From: CAYVMN01 sp043808585
GTDB lineage: Bacteria; Desulfobacterota; DSM-4660; Desulfatiglandales; Desulfatiglandaceae
Direction: 5' to 3'
Assembly (NCBI GenBank): GCA_043808585.1
Contig: JAZDES010000032.1
Location: forward strand, 1-22,306
DNA: 22,306 bases
The notes beneath the pieces were generated by a model. It saw only the letters and a list, made by a program, of their open reading frames with translations. It made no database searches and was not told where the DNA came from. Of this stretch, positions 1-7,956 are shown piece after piece (position 1 is the first letter of the stretch; the number at the start of each line of letters is the position of its first letter). The translations under genes and the position numbers were made by a program.

Positions 1-485
1 CGCAGGTGCCTGTATCTCTCATCACAATCAAGGCCATAGCCCACCACGAATTTGTCAGGGATCTCAAATCCCACATAATCCGCTTTCATATCAACTTCCC
101 TCCTGGAAGGCTTATCAAGAAGGCATACAGTTTTGACGCTCTTGGCTCTCCTCTTCTTCAGCTCTTCTTTGAGCTTCTCTAGTGTCCTGCCGGTGTCGAG
201 AATATCCTCTACCAGCAGGACCTCCTTCCCTTCTACATCCACTTCGACGGAGGATTTCACCTGACCACTCGACTCTGTTCCGATATAGCTCTTGGCTATG
301 GCATAGTCCACCGTCACATCCACATTGTGGTCACTGAGTGCCCGCACCAGGTCTGCGCAAAAGATGAACGCACCTTTGAGGACAAAGACGGCATGGAGAT
401 GTCCACAGCTGTAGTCCTTTGCTATCTCTTCGGCCAGTTCCGATACCTTGTCTCGTATCTCTTTCTCTGTTATCAGTACCTTCAT
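1..485 (-). CDS. hpt: Hypoxanthine phosphoribosyltransferase, 3' end cut by window edge
   Basis: Purine salvage enzyme that joins hypoxanthine or guanine to PRPP in the cytoplasm. About 161 codons are visible and no stop is reached, so the C-terminus (about 15 residues in this family) lies beyond base 1. Family marks seen: FVLKGAFIFCADLVR near the N-terminus, the flexible-loop KSYIGTESSGQV, the PRPP-binding VEDILDTGRTL, and DKFVVGYGLDCDERYRHL at the visible end. I chose the ATG at 485. A GTG directly before it (486-488) is also possible. The start is 3 bp after the fdhA stop, so it is probably translated as the last gene of the formate dehydrogenase unit. Its job has no obvious tie to electron transfer. 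No strong Shine-Dalgarno is seen, which fits translational coupling. Confidence 0.93.
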   Translation of the reverse strand, partial: MKVLITEKEIRDKVSELAEEIAKDYSCGHLHAVFVLKGAFIFCADLVRALSDHNVDVTVDYAIAKSYIGTESSGQVKSSVEVDVEGKEVLLVEDILDTGRTLEKLKEELKKRRAKSVKTVCLLDKPSRREVDMKADYVGFEIPDKFVVGYGLDCDERYRHL

Positions 486-488
486 CAC

Positions 489-2543
489 CTAGGCCAGTTG
501 GTTTAATCCGTCATCCCTTTCCACCTTTACAGCGCAAACCTTTAACTCCGGGATCTTCGCAATGGGATCAAGGGCCCGGTTTGTAAGGGCGTTGGCATTG
601 CTCTCGATAAAGTGGAAGGTCATGAAAACAAGACCCTTCTCTACCCTATCGGTCAAAACGGTCTTGGATCTAACTTGACCGCGCCGGGATGTCACAATAA
701 CCTCATCCCCCTCTCGAATCCCCAGGTGACTGGCGTCCTCCGGGTTTATCTCCAGGGCACCCTCTGATACCTCTGCATTCAGGGTAGGGGAATTACGAGT
801 CATTGTGCCGGTGTGGTAATGGACATGTATCCGACCGGTGGTTAGCCAGAAGGGAAATTCGGAATCAACGGTCTCGGCAGGGGGCGCAAATTCTATGGCG
901 TGAAACAGGCCCTTTCCACGGGCAAAGGCGCCTTTGTGAAGGAATTTCGTGCCTGGATGATCCCTGTCCGGACAGGGCCACTGAAGCCCGATACCCTCCA
1001 AACGGTCATACGAGATGCCCCCATAGGATGGCGTCAGCGCAGCAATCTCCTTCATAATTGCCTCGGGTGATTCGTGGGTCATGGCATAGCCCAAGCGGTT
1101 TGAAATCTCCTGAATGATCTGCCAGTCCGGACGCGAATCCCCAACCGGCTCTATGGCCTTTCGCACCCTCATCACCCGTCTTTCCGTATTTGTGAATGTC
1201 CCGTCTTTTTCAGCAAAGGAACTTCCGGGGAGGATCACGTGTGCCAGTTCCGCGGTTGGGGTGAAAAAGATGTCCTGAACCACAAGCAGTTCTGCGGCCC
1301 GGAGGGCCTCTTCCACATGGGCGGTATCAGGATCGCTCACCATGGGATTCTCTCCTACCACATAAAGAGCCTTTATCGACCCATTGGAGAGGGCGGAGAG
1401 CATCTCTGGCACTGTTAGCCCCACCTTTTCCGAGAGTGTAACATTCCAGGCTGACTCGAACTTTTTCTGATTGTCCGGTACGTTGACGGCCTGATAGCCG
1501 GGATAGACGTTAGGGAGGCCACCCATGTCGCAGGCACCCTGCACGTTGTTCTGGCCTCTAAGGGGGTTAACCCCGGAAGATTCCTTGCCAACATTACCCG
1601 TAAGCATGGCCAGATTGGCCAGGGATTTGACATTGTCTACGCCTGTGATGTGCTGGGTTATCCCCATGCAGTAAACTATGGAGGCGGCCTCGGCGTTTCC
1701 GAAGTGTTGCGCAATCCTGATGATATCCTCCGCCGAAACGCCCGTGATCTGCGAGACCCTCTCAGGGGTATAGGCCTTGATTGTCTTCTCTAGCCCTTCG
1801 AAGCCCTCGGTCCTTTCTTCAATAAAGCCTCGATCCTGCCAGCCCCGCTCCACGATCACATGCATTATGCCGTTTATTAGGGCGACATCTGTACCTAGTT
1901 TCTGACGTACATGCAGGTCGGCCATCAGGGCGAGATGGATCTTACGGGGATCTGCAACGATCAACTTGGCACCTTTCTGTTTGGCCCTGAAGATCCGCGT
2001 AGCCACTAGCGGATGAGACGATGTGGTGTTTGAGCCTATTACGAAGATGCAGTCGGAGTCTTCAAGTTCCGCAACAGAGTTGGTCATGGCTCCGCTTCCA
2101 AAGGCGGCGGCAAGACCTGCCACCGTAGATGAGTGTCAGAGGCGAGCACAATGATCAACATTGTTGGTGCCGACCGCTGCTCTTGCGAATTTCTGGATCA
2201 GATAATTATCTTCATTGGTGGCCTTTGCAGAGGTCAGGAAGGCAATGCTGTCAGGGCCATAATCTTTCTTAATATCTCTCAGCCTTGAGGCCGTAAAGTC
2301 CAAGGCCTCATCCCAGGATACCTGCACATGGGTACCGTTTTTTCTGAGCAGCGGCCGGGTAAGGCGATTGGGGCTCTGTATGAATTCATGGACATTCCAG
2401 CCTTTGATGCAAAGCTTCCCCTCATTTACCGGGCTGGTCTTGGACGGTATAGTGCCTATGATTCGGCCGTCCAGTACCTCAAGATAGAAATTGCACCCGC
2501 AGCCGCAGTAAGTGCAGGTGGTCAGCACAGTCCGATAATCCAT
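489..2543 (-). CDS. fdhA: Selenocysteine formate dehydrogenase, catalytic subunit (read through UGA at 2136-2138)
   Basis: Molybdopterin (Mo/W-bisMGD) enzyme of 684 residues that oxidises formate or reduces CO2. The N-terminal 4Fe-4S site is CTYCGCGC at residues 10-17, with a later Cys in GKLCIKGW. The molybdopterin domains follow, and the C-terminal MopB-binding domain begins near TTGRIHVHYHTGTMTRNSP. Codon 136 is TGA in the context CARL-U-HSSTVAGL, the active-site Sec position of known Sec-FDHs, where Cys variants also exist. The reading frame continues cleanly for 548 further codons. A SECIS-like hairpin sits 10 nt after the UGA. The protein is the short form without an extra ferredoxin domain, so electrons must leave through a partner, probably the FdhB-like protein upstream. 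The start has GGAG 10 nt upstream. A standard caller would report two ORFs here. Confidence 0.95.
2105..2138 (-). promoter_or_regulatory. Bacterial SECIS element of fdhA (Sec136)
   Basis: In the mRNA the UGA at 2138-2136 is followed after 10 nt by CGGTGGCA (2125-2118), loop GGTCT (2117-2113) and TGCCGCCG (2112-2105). This is an 8-bp stem with one G-U pair. The loop GGUCU with flanking A-U closure is very like the apical loop of the E. coli fdhF SECIS, which SelB recognises (known from literature). It supports Sec insertion rather than termination. Confidence 0.88.
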
Positions 2544-2567
2544 GGAAACGGTTCTCCTTTATTCTGT

Positions 2568-3371
2568 CTATTTCTCTTCCGGCCTTCTCAGGACGTTCAG
2601 GGGTGATTTCTGGTCGGCGAGATATCCCGGCCGGTAATCAAATTCTTCATCAACGATATCGGCTACCTTCTTATACAGTGTTCTCAAAGGGATATCCGCG
2701 GGGCAGGCCTCGTTACAAAGCCCGCAGTCGATGCATCGGCCTGCCATATGAACGGCCCGGGTCAGGTGGAACATCGGAATCTCAGGGGGAATATCACCTG
2801 TACGTATCAGTTCATCCGTCTCCAGACTGCACTCCTTACAAAAGCACATGGGACAGATATCTCTACATCCGTAACATTTTATGCACTTTGTAAATTCTTT
2901 CATCCAGTAATCAAAGCGGGCCTTGATCTCAAGGCCATCCAAATGGGCCACAGATTCGTACGGACGCCCTTCAACTTTCTCAGCACCGACAAATTCATCC
3001 GGGTAAGGCCGAAGGCACTCACAGGCCTCTGCCAGTTCCTGAGGACAAGCAATGCCAACTGGAACTACCCTGCCAGGGTTCAGTTGGTTCCACGTATAAA
3101 GGGCCTTGAGACCCCGCTCATCACACCCCCGCACAAGCACCCCGAAGGTATCATCCGGATAGGAGCGCGCCAGGTGTATTAGTTGCTTGTTTAGGGGATA
3201 GCGGCTGTCGCCCGCTCGATTAAGGTCTCCCAAGACCATGGCTGCCAGATCATCCCCCGCACAGAAGAGACGGGGGCCCACATGGCCGTTCATATCTCCA
3301 AGCCCCAGAAAACCCTTAATACCTCCGGAGTCCAAAAGCTCCTTAACTTTCATTCTTACTTCTTCGATCAT
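2568..3371 (-). CDS. fdhB: FdhB-like Fe-S / flavin electron-transfer subunit
   Basis: A 267-residue soluble protein. The middle (about residues 77-120, GVLVRGCDERGL then VPVGIACPQ) resembles the FrhB/FdhB (coenzyme F420 hydrogenase/formate dehydrogenase beta) family. The C-terminal half holds Cys clusters: CIKCYGCRDICP at 163-174, an extra Cys run at 176, 178 and 181, and CIDCGLCNEACP at 213-224. These suit two 4Fe-4S clusters and perhaps a third metal site. The gene ends 24 bp before fdhA and starts 16 bp after mvhD-2, with AAGG 6 nt before the ATG at 3371. A second ATG at 3353 is possible. It is likely the wire between the FdhA molybdenum site and MvhD/HdrA. Which flavin it binds cannot be seen. 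Confidence 0.8.
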   Translation of the reverse strand: MIEEVRMKVKELLDSGGIKGFLGLGDMNGHVGPRLFCAGDDLAAMVLGDLNRAGDSRYPLNKQLIHLARSYPDDTFGVLVRGCDERGLKALYTWNQLNPGRVVPVGIACPQELAEACECLRPYPDEFVGAEKVEGRPYESVAHLDGLEIKARFDYWMKEFTKCIKCYGCRDICPMCFCKECSLETDELIRTGDIPPEIPMFHLTRAVHMAGRCIDCGLCNEACPADIPLRTLYKKVADIVDEEFDYRPGYLADQKSPLNVLRRPEEK

Positions 3372-3387
3372 TTGACACCTTAACCCA

Positions 3388-3834
3388 TTATGCGGCCATC
3401 TGCCCTGATTCTATCTTCTTTAGCGGAGAGGGACCTAAGGCCCGCAGATCCTGAATAAACTCCCTCACCTCTGCAGCAAACTCCGGACCTTCGGCGGATG
3501 AGACCCACTTTGAGCGCAGACGACCCCCTTCAATGCCACTAAAGTCGAGCAGTTGCCTGAGAAAGCGGAGGCGTTTGTCTGTAGCGTAATTACCATACAG
3601 GTAATGGCAGTCACCCAGATGTCACCCTCCAACAAAGACGCCGTCCACGCCCTGCTGAAAGGCCAAAAGGATATGGTGAGGCGACACACTTGCCGAACAC
3701 ATCACCCGAACAACCCTGATGTTTGGAGGGTATTGCAACCGACTGACCCCAGCCAGGTCAGCAGCGGCATAGGCTCACCATGTGCAAAGAAAGCAGACAA
3801 CCTTAGGCTCGAAACCACGATCACTGTGACTCAT
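3388..3834 (-). CDS. mvhD: MvhD-like [2Fe-2S] connector with two selenocysteines (UGA at 3775-3777 and 3622-3624)
   Basis: A 148-residue MvhD (F420-non-reducing hydrogenase iron-sulfur subunit family) protein, which hands electrons from a hydrogenase or formate dehydrogenase to HdrA. No unbroken ORF covers it. The frame is restored by reading two UGAs: codon 20 in FLCTW-U-AYAAADLAG (families have CxWC) and codon 71 in GVFVGG-U-HLGDCHYLYGN (families have GCHxGDCHY). Both are cluster-ligand Cys positions in MvhD. The remaining frame matches MvhD-1 along its length and ends ALGPSPLKK plus a short tail. Each UGA has its own hairpin at 3743-3761 and 3589-3605. The start ATG at 3834 has GAGG 8 nt upstream. 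The ATG at 3841 runs into a stop in another frame. It heads the mvhD-fdhB-fdhA-hpt part of the cluster. Confidence 0.9.
3589..3624 (-). promoter_or_regulatory. SECIS-like hairpin for MvhD-2 Sec71
   Basis: After the UGA (3624-3622), ATTACC (3605-3600) pairs with GGTAAT (3594-3589) around the loop TGTAT (3599-3595). The loop lies 22 nt from the UGA, the same distance and nearly the same stem as in the MvhD-1 gene at 7619-7655. Confidence 0.75.
3743..3777 (-). promoter_or_regulatory. SECIS-like hairpin for MvhD-2 Sec20
   Basis: After the UGA (3777-3775) and 13 nt, CTGACC (3761-3756) pairs perfectly with GGTCAG (3748-3743) around the 7-nt loop TGGCTGG. A G-U pair can extend the stem outward. A G lies among the first two loop positions, and the UGA-to-loop distance is 19 nt. 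Both features fit bacterial SECIS rules. Confidence 0.75.
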
Positions 3835-3894
3835 TCTTCATCCCTCAATAGTGAAATATGAAACTGGAAATTTGATACTCGAAACTTGACAATC

Positions 3895-4013
3895 TCGTAA
3901 AAAGTCCGAAATGATTCCTTTTCGTCATTCCCGCGAAGGCGGGAATCCAGTAAAATCAAACACTTCTGGACCCCCGCTTTCGCGGGGGTGACGGTCTTGG
4001 GGACTTTTTACGA
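3895..4013. repeat. 119-bp palindromic MITE-like element between hdrA and mvhD
   Basis: Perfect 13-bp terminal inverted repeats TCGTAAAAAGTCC (3895-3907) and its complement (4001-4013). Inside are two 8-bp-stem hairpins: ATTCCCGC/GCGGGAAT with loop GAAG (3927-3946) and ACCCCCGC/GCGGGGGT with loop TTTC (3970-3989). It encodes nothing. It resembles the GTCATTCCCGCG... repeats common in deltaproteobacterial intergenic DNA (from general knowledge; not searched). It splits the Hdr part from the Fdh part of the cluster and could act as an mRNA processing or attenuation site. Confidence 0.85.
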
Positions 4014-4068
4014 AACCATCAAACTTGAAACTCGATAGTACGTTTCTCACCCACCCAGCATTCAGTTA

Positions 4069-4107
4069 CCAGCAACGAGCAACCGGTATCAAGCAACCAG
4101 CAACCAG
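4069..4107. repeat. Short degenerate AGCAACCAG-type tandem repeat
   Basis: CCAGCAAC, GAGCAACC, AAGCAACCAG and CAACCAG follow each other between the palindromic element and the hdrA stop at 4109. To the left, 3859-3889 and 4018-4036 hold degenerate GAAACTxGAAA strings, also seen at 22005-22036. No coding or RNA signal is visible. Confidence 0.6.
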
Positions 4108-4108
4108 T

Positions 4109-5815
4109 TCACACCGCCCTGAGCTGGGCCAGGAGTTGTTGAGGCTTGAAACCCCTTAGCATGGCGCTCTGGGAAGGGCATGTCGCCGCGCAGCAACCAC
4201 AGCCCTTGCAGAGGATCGTATTTACCTGACAGATTCCCTTCTCTGGCAAATACTCAATGGCCCCATAGGGACACATATCCAGACACCCCAGGCATCCCAC
4301 ACATGTATCCGGATTGATCTCAGCAACGAGGGCACTTGTTATTAGCTTATCCTTGAAAAGGATGGTTGCCACCCTTGATGCTACCCCCAACCCTTGAGAC
4401 CGGGCCTCCACCACGGTAGCTGGGTAACGGGCCGACCCGCACAGAAAAACCCCATCGCTTGCAAAATCCAGAGGCCTCAATTTGGCATGGGCCTCCAGGA
4501 AGAAGTTGTTTTGGTCCAGTGGTATCCTCATGAGTTGTGAAAGGCTCAGAACGTCTTCACGAGCTACCAGCGGGGTTGATAAGACCACAAGGTCACATGC
4601 GAGCTCGCGCGTCTTCCCCATCAGGGGCTGGTAGAAGCGCACAGCTCCCTCCTCAACCTGCGGGGGTTTATCAGGGTCGTATACATCAAATCTGATCCCG
4701 CTGCCCCGGGCATCACTCAGCATTCGTTCCTTTTCGGTCCCGTACATCTGCATATCCCTATAGAGGACCTCAACCTGGGCATCAGGATTATGCTCCTTAA
4801 TATAGAGGGCATTCTTGACGGCAGTCATACAACAGATCCTCGAGCAGTATTGCCTCTCGGAAGAACGTGCCCCAACGCACTGGATCATCACCACCCGATC
4901 GGGGATTGCTTCACCCCTGCGTAAATGTTCTTCCAGCTCCATCTGGGTAATGACCATCTTGCCATCGTATTTATAGAGGCCGTCGGGCCTCAAGGGTACG
5001 GCGCCTGTGGCAACTACAATGCAGCCCACGGCCTCTTTAAGCGCGTCCCCCTGATCAGGACGAATGGTAATTTCAAAATTCCCGATATACCCCCCTACGG
5101 CCTCCAGCCGAGAGCCCGGATATACGGTCACATTGGATTTTGTCATAACCCTTTCAATGAGATCGGCCAGGTATTCGGAGGCCCTATCGCCTTCTGGCGC
5201 AATCCGGTAAAGCCCTCTCAAAAGCCCTCCAAACTCCGGTTCCTTTTCAACCAGCACCACATCCAGGCCCATGTCTGCCAGGGTCTCGGTGGCTGAAAGG
5301 CCTGCCACCCCGCCCCCTATTACAAGCACACGAGGGGTCAGAGGGGACTCGATATCCTCCTGCGGCTCCAGGGATCTGGCCTTCGCCACACCCATTCGCA
5401 CCAGATCCTCTGCCTTCTGGGTGGCCACATCTCCTTCTTCCATGTGCACCCACGAACACTGATCCCTGATATTGGCCATCTCAAAGAGATAGGGATTCAG
5501 CCCTGCACGGGCACAGGAACTCTGAAACAGGGGCTGGTGGGTTCGTGGGGAGCAGGAGGCCACCACCACCCGGTTTAGCCTGTATTTCTTGATGGCATCC
5601 TGAATCTCACCAATTCCTGCCTCAGAGCAGGTGTATAGATTTTCTTTGGCATAGATAACGTCCGGGAGCGTGGCCGCATATTCGGTCACGGCCTTGCAGC
5701 CTATGTGCCCGGCGATGTTGGAGCCGCAATCGCAAATGAATACCCCGATCCGGACCTCTTCTGATTTCTTTGGATTCCCATCAATCTTCTTGCTCATGCT
5801 GGCAAATTCCCTCAC
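4109..5815 (-). CDS. hdrA: HdrA-like flavin/Fe-S protein, C-terminal half type (no Sec)
   Basis: A 568-residue soluble HdrA-family protein. In order it shows an N-terminal VFICDCGSNIAG domain (about 25-125, ending FEMANIRDQCSWVHM), a Rossmann FAD site VLVIGGGVAGLSA (about 163-175), a CVGARSSER...CSRICCM cluster region, and two C-terminal ferredoxin clusters CVGCLGCLDMCP and CKGCGCCAATCP. It matches the last 550 residues of the giant HdrL protein in the same cluster. The GTG at 5815 overlaps the stop of the upstream hdrA gene (GTGA). The ATG at 5797, preceded by GAGGGA, is an equally good start and gives 562 residues. It probably forms the second half of a split HdrA with the gene upstream. 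The flavin could be the bifurcating one, but that cannot be told from sequence. Confidence 0.88.
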   Translation of the reverse strand: MREFASMSKKIDGNPKKSEEVRIGVFICDCGSNIAGHIGCKAVTEYAATLPDVIYAKENLYTCSEAGIGEIQDAIKKYRLNRVVVASCSPRTHQPLFQSSCARAGLNPYLFEMANIRDQCSWVHMEEGDVATQKAEDLVRMGVAKARSLEPQEDIESPLTPRVLVIGGGVAGLSATETLADMGLDVVLVEKEPEFGGLLRGLYRIAPEGDRASEYLADLIERVMTKSNVTVYPGSRLEAVGGYIGNFEITIRPDQGDALKEAVGCIVVATGAVPLRPDGLYKYDGKMVITQMELEEHLRRGEAIPDRVVMIQCVGARSSERQYCSRICCMTAVKNALYIKEHNPDAQVEVLYRDMQMYGTEKERMLSDARGSGIRFDVYDPDKPPQVEEGAVRFYQPLMGKTRELACDLVVLSTPLVAREDVLSLSQLMRIPLDQNNFFLEAHAKLRPLDFASDGVFLCGSARYPATVVEARSQGLGVASRVATILFKDKLITSALVAEINPDTCVGCLGCLDMCPYGAIEYLPEKGICQVNTILCKGCGCCAATCPSQSAMLRGFKPQQLLAQLRAV

Positions 5816-7344
5816 GATGCCTTACGCATTTCAAATTCCGATAGGATCTGCGCAACCCGGGCCGCCGCGCCACTGGCCTGTACAACTGACTCGGGGATGT
5901 CCATAGGGCCATAGGCACACCCACATGTGAAAATCCCGGGCCGAGTTGTATCCATAGGTTGAGACGAATGCGTCGTCAAAAACCCAAACTCGTTGATTTC
6001 AATTCCCAAGACTCCTGCCAGTTCCTTTATCCCCCTTGCGGGTGCGCATGCGGTGGCCAGAATCACCATGTCAAATTCTTGACTCCTGACTATCCTCTCA
6101 CAGGTATCTTCATACCAGACCACCGGATTGTGGTGAGGGCCCTCATTTATCTCTGCCACCCGTCCACGGACATAGGTGATTCCAGACTGGTTTCTACCCC
6201 TTATCTTGTATTCTTCAAACCCCTTTCCAACCGCTCGAATATCCATACCAAAGATCGTAGAGGTAGTCTCCGGCTCATGCTCATGGGCGATTATGGCCTC
6301 CTTGATAGAGTGCATGCAACAATAGCCAGAGCAGAAGGGGTAGAATCTGAAATCCCTTGAGCCAACACACTGGATAAAGGCCAGCCTCTTTGCAACAGTA
6401 AATCCATCGGCCATCTTTTTCAGGGACTCAAGGGGTTTAGCGATTGCAAGGTGTGCCTCATATTTGGATGCCCAATTCCTTCGATCTTCATCATCTCCGT
6501 ATTCGCCCTTTCTGGAGTTCTCGTAAAATTCACTGGAGTTCTTTGCGTATTTTTGTTCATATTTTTCAAGGGCTTTTACGGATTTTTTCAAGTTTTTCTC
6601 AAGATCTTCAATTTCCCCCAGTACAGCCCTGTCAGAGGGACGGTCCAGGTGCCCGCCCGTTGGCCCGCTCGCGCTTAGGAGCCTTTCAAACTCTAGGGCC
6701 GTCACTACATTGGGGATTTCCCTGTATTGGTATTCGGGGATTCTGCTGGGATCAAACACCTCGTATCCGGTGGCGGCGATAATGGCTCCGACCTGGAGTT
6801 GTACCACCCTTTCCTCCTGATCAAAGTTAATGGCATCTGCCTGGCAGGTCTTCTTGCAGACCCCACACTTCTTGCCATTCAGCTGACGGCAGTAGTCTGG
6901 ATCAATGGTATGTGTGGAGGGTATACCTTGGGCAAACCAGTTATATATAGCCTTACGCATGCGCAGGCCCATGTTAAAGGCGTCCGGAACAACGGTTGGG
7001 CATTTTTCAGCACACGCCCCGCACCCGGTACACCGATCTTCCTCAACGAACCGGGCCTTCTTTCGAACCGTTACGCTGAAATCACCTGACTGCCCCTCAA
7101 CACCTTCGATTTCGCTGTAGGCCATGAGCTCAATGTTGGGATGCCGACCGACATCCAGCATCTTAGGCGAAAGAATTCAGATGGCGCAGTCATTGGTGGG
7201 AAATGTCTTATCCAGTTGCGCCATCTTCCCGCCGATACTGGGGAGTCGTTCAACCATATAGACCTTGAACCCCATCTCGGCCAGGTCCAAAGACGCCTGC
7301 ATCCCGGCGATACCTCCACCAATGACAAGAATCTCCTTATTCAC
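5812..7344 (-). CDS. hdrA: Selenocysteine HdrA, N-terminal half type (read through UGA at 7177-7179)
   Basis: Heterodisulfide-reductase A-like flavoprotein of 510 residues. It begins at GTG 7344 (AGGAG 7 nt upstream) with the FAD motif ILVIGGGIAGMQA, then KTFPTNDCAI-U-ILSPKMLDVGRHPN with Sec at codon 56. Family members have Cys there, and Sec occurs in some methanococcal HdrA (known). Next come a 4Fe-4S motif CTGCGACAEKCP (105-116), a second Cys set near 152-167, the thioredoxin-reductase-like domain with CVGSRDFRFYPFCSGYCCM (about 326-344), and a C-terminal FAD strand. A charged, coiled-coil-like insert of about 70 residues lies at roughly 241-311. Without read-through the first downstream ATG is 7161, which would lose the FAD motif. 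It is coupled by a 4-bp overlap to the next hdrA gene. Confidence 0.92.
7139..7179 (-). promoter_or_regulatory. SECIS-like hairpin for HdrA Sec56
   Basis: GGATGTC (7156-7150) pairs with GGCATCC (7145-7139) around the tetraloop GGTC (7149-7146), a 7-bp stem with one U-G pair. The loop lies 27 nt after the UGA and contains GGUC, as in the fdhA element. Confidence 0.72.
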
Positions 7345-7436
7345 GGTTGTTCTCCTATCTCCATTGTCCAGCGTCAGTTGTCGTTTCCTGGTGAGTTAGG
7401 ACACCACTTAACCAGGGACAACCATGCACTTGCCCA

Positions 7437-7856
7437 TCAGGCCGCCTTTTTGAGGGAAGATGGTCCAAGGGCAATGAGCTGTTCAGTGAATTCTCTGGCG
7501 ACCTCGGCAAATCGTGTGCCTTCGGAGGAAGAGATCCATTCCAGGCGAAGCCTCAAAGGGTCAATCCCGAGTAACTCTGCGAGCTCCCGTGTCATATTGA
7601 ACATCTTTTCTGCCTTCACATTACCATCCAGGTAATGACAGTCTCCGATGTGTCACCCGGCCACCAGTACTCCGTCGGCACCCAGCTCAAAGGCCTTAAG
7701 GATGAAATTGGGACTTACCCGGCCAGAGCACATTACCCTGATAATTCGCATATCGGGCGGATACTGAAAACGGCTCACCCCTGCCAAATCCGCGGCAGAA
7801 TAGGCGCACCAATTGCAGGCAAATGCTATAATCTTCGGATTGAACTCTTCAGCCAT
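7437..7856 (-). CDS. mvhD: Selenocysteine MvhD-like [2Fe-2S] connector (read through UGA at 7653-7655)
   Basis: A 139-residue MvhD-family subunit that passes electrons to HdrA. It starts at ATG 7856 with AGGAG 7 nt upstream. The N-terminal FACNWCAYSAADLAG keeps both Cys. Codon 68 is TGA in GVLVAG-U-HIGDCHYLDGN, the first ligand of the GCHxGDCHY motif. Downstream the frame matches MvhD-2 (RLRLEWISSSEGTRFAEVAREF, then ALGPSSLKKAA). It ends at the TGA 7437-7439; the paralog ends near the same place, so that TGA is taken as a true stop. A 92-bp spacer with a weak CCTGGT/ACCAGG hairpin separates it from hdrA. It likely serves the HdrL protein upstream or the HdrA pair downstream. Confidence 0.92.
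7619..7655 (-). promoter_or_regulatory. SECIS-like hairpin for MvhD-1 Sec68
   Basis: A perfect 7-bp stem, CATTACC (7637-7631) with GGTAATG (7625-7619), and a 5-nt loop TGGAT. It begins 15 nt after the UGA and the loop starts at 22 nt. The MvhD-2 gene has the same layout. Confidence 0.8.
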
Positions 7857-7956
7857 AGAGTGACTCCTAAGAATTCGTTGATTCGTTAAGACGTCTGCTT
7901 ACGTCTGATTCAAAACATCCCACGAATCGACTACTCAGACACTTAACCGAGTACTA

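Noticed and set aside
489..2543. Frameshift or nonsense mutation splitting fdhA into two pseudogene parts
   Set aside because: The break is a single in-frame UGA at the known Sec position, with an E. coli-like SECIS right after it.
3465..3861. Overlapping ORFs on both strands across 3465-3861 (74 and 102 codons)
   Set aside because: They match no family and lie over the mvhD-2 frame, which is restored by two Sec codons and matches MvhD well.
4069..4107. CRISPR array
   Set aside because: The repeats are short, degenerate and without regular spacers.
7437..7439. UGA at the end of mvhD-1 as another selenocysteine
   Set aside because: MvhD-2 ends close to this point after LGPSPLKK, and the codons beyond show no family match. 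It is a normal stop.
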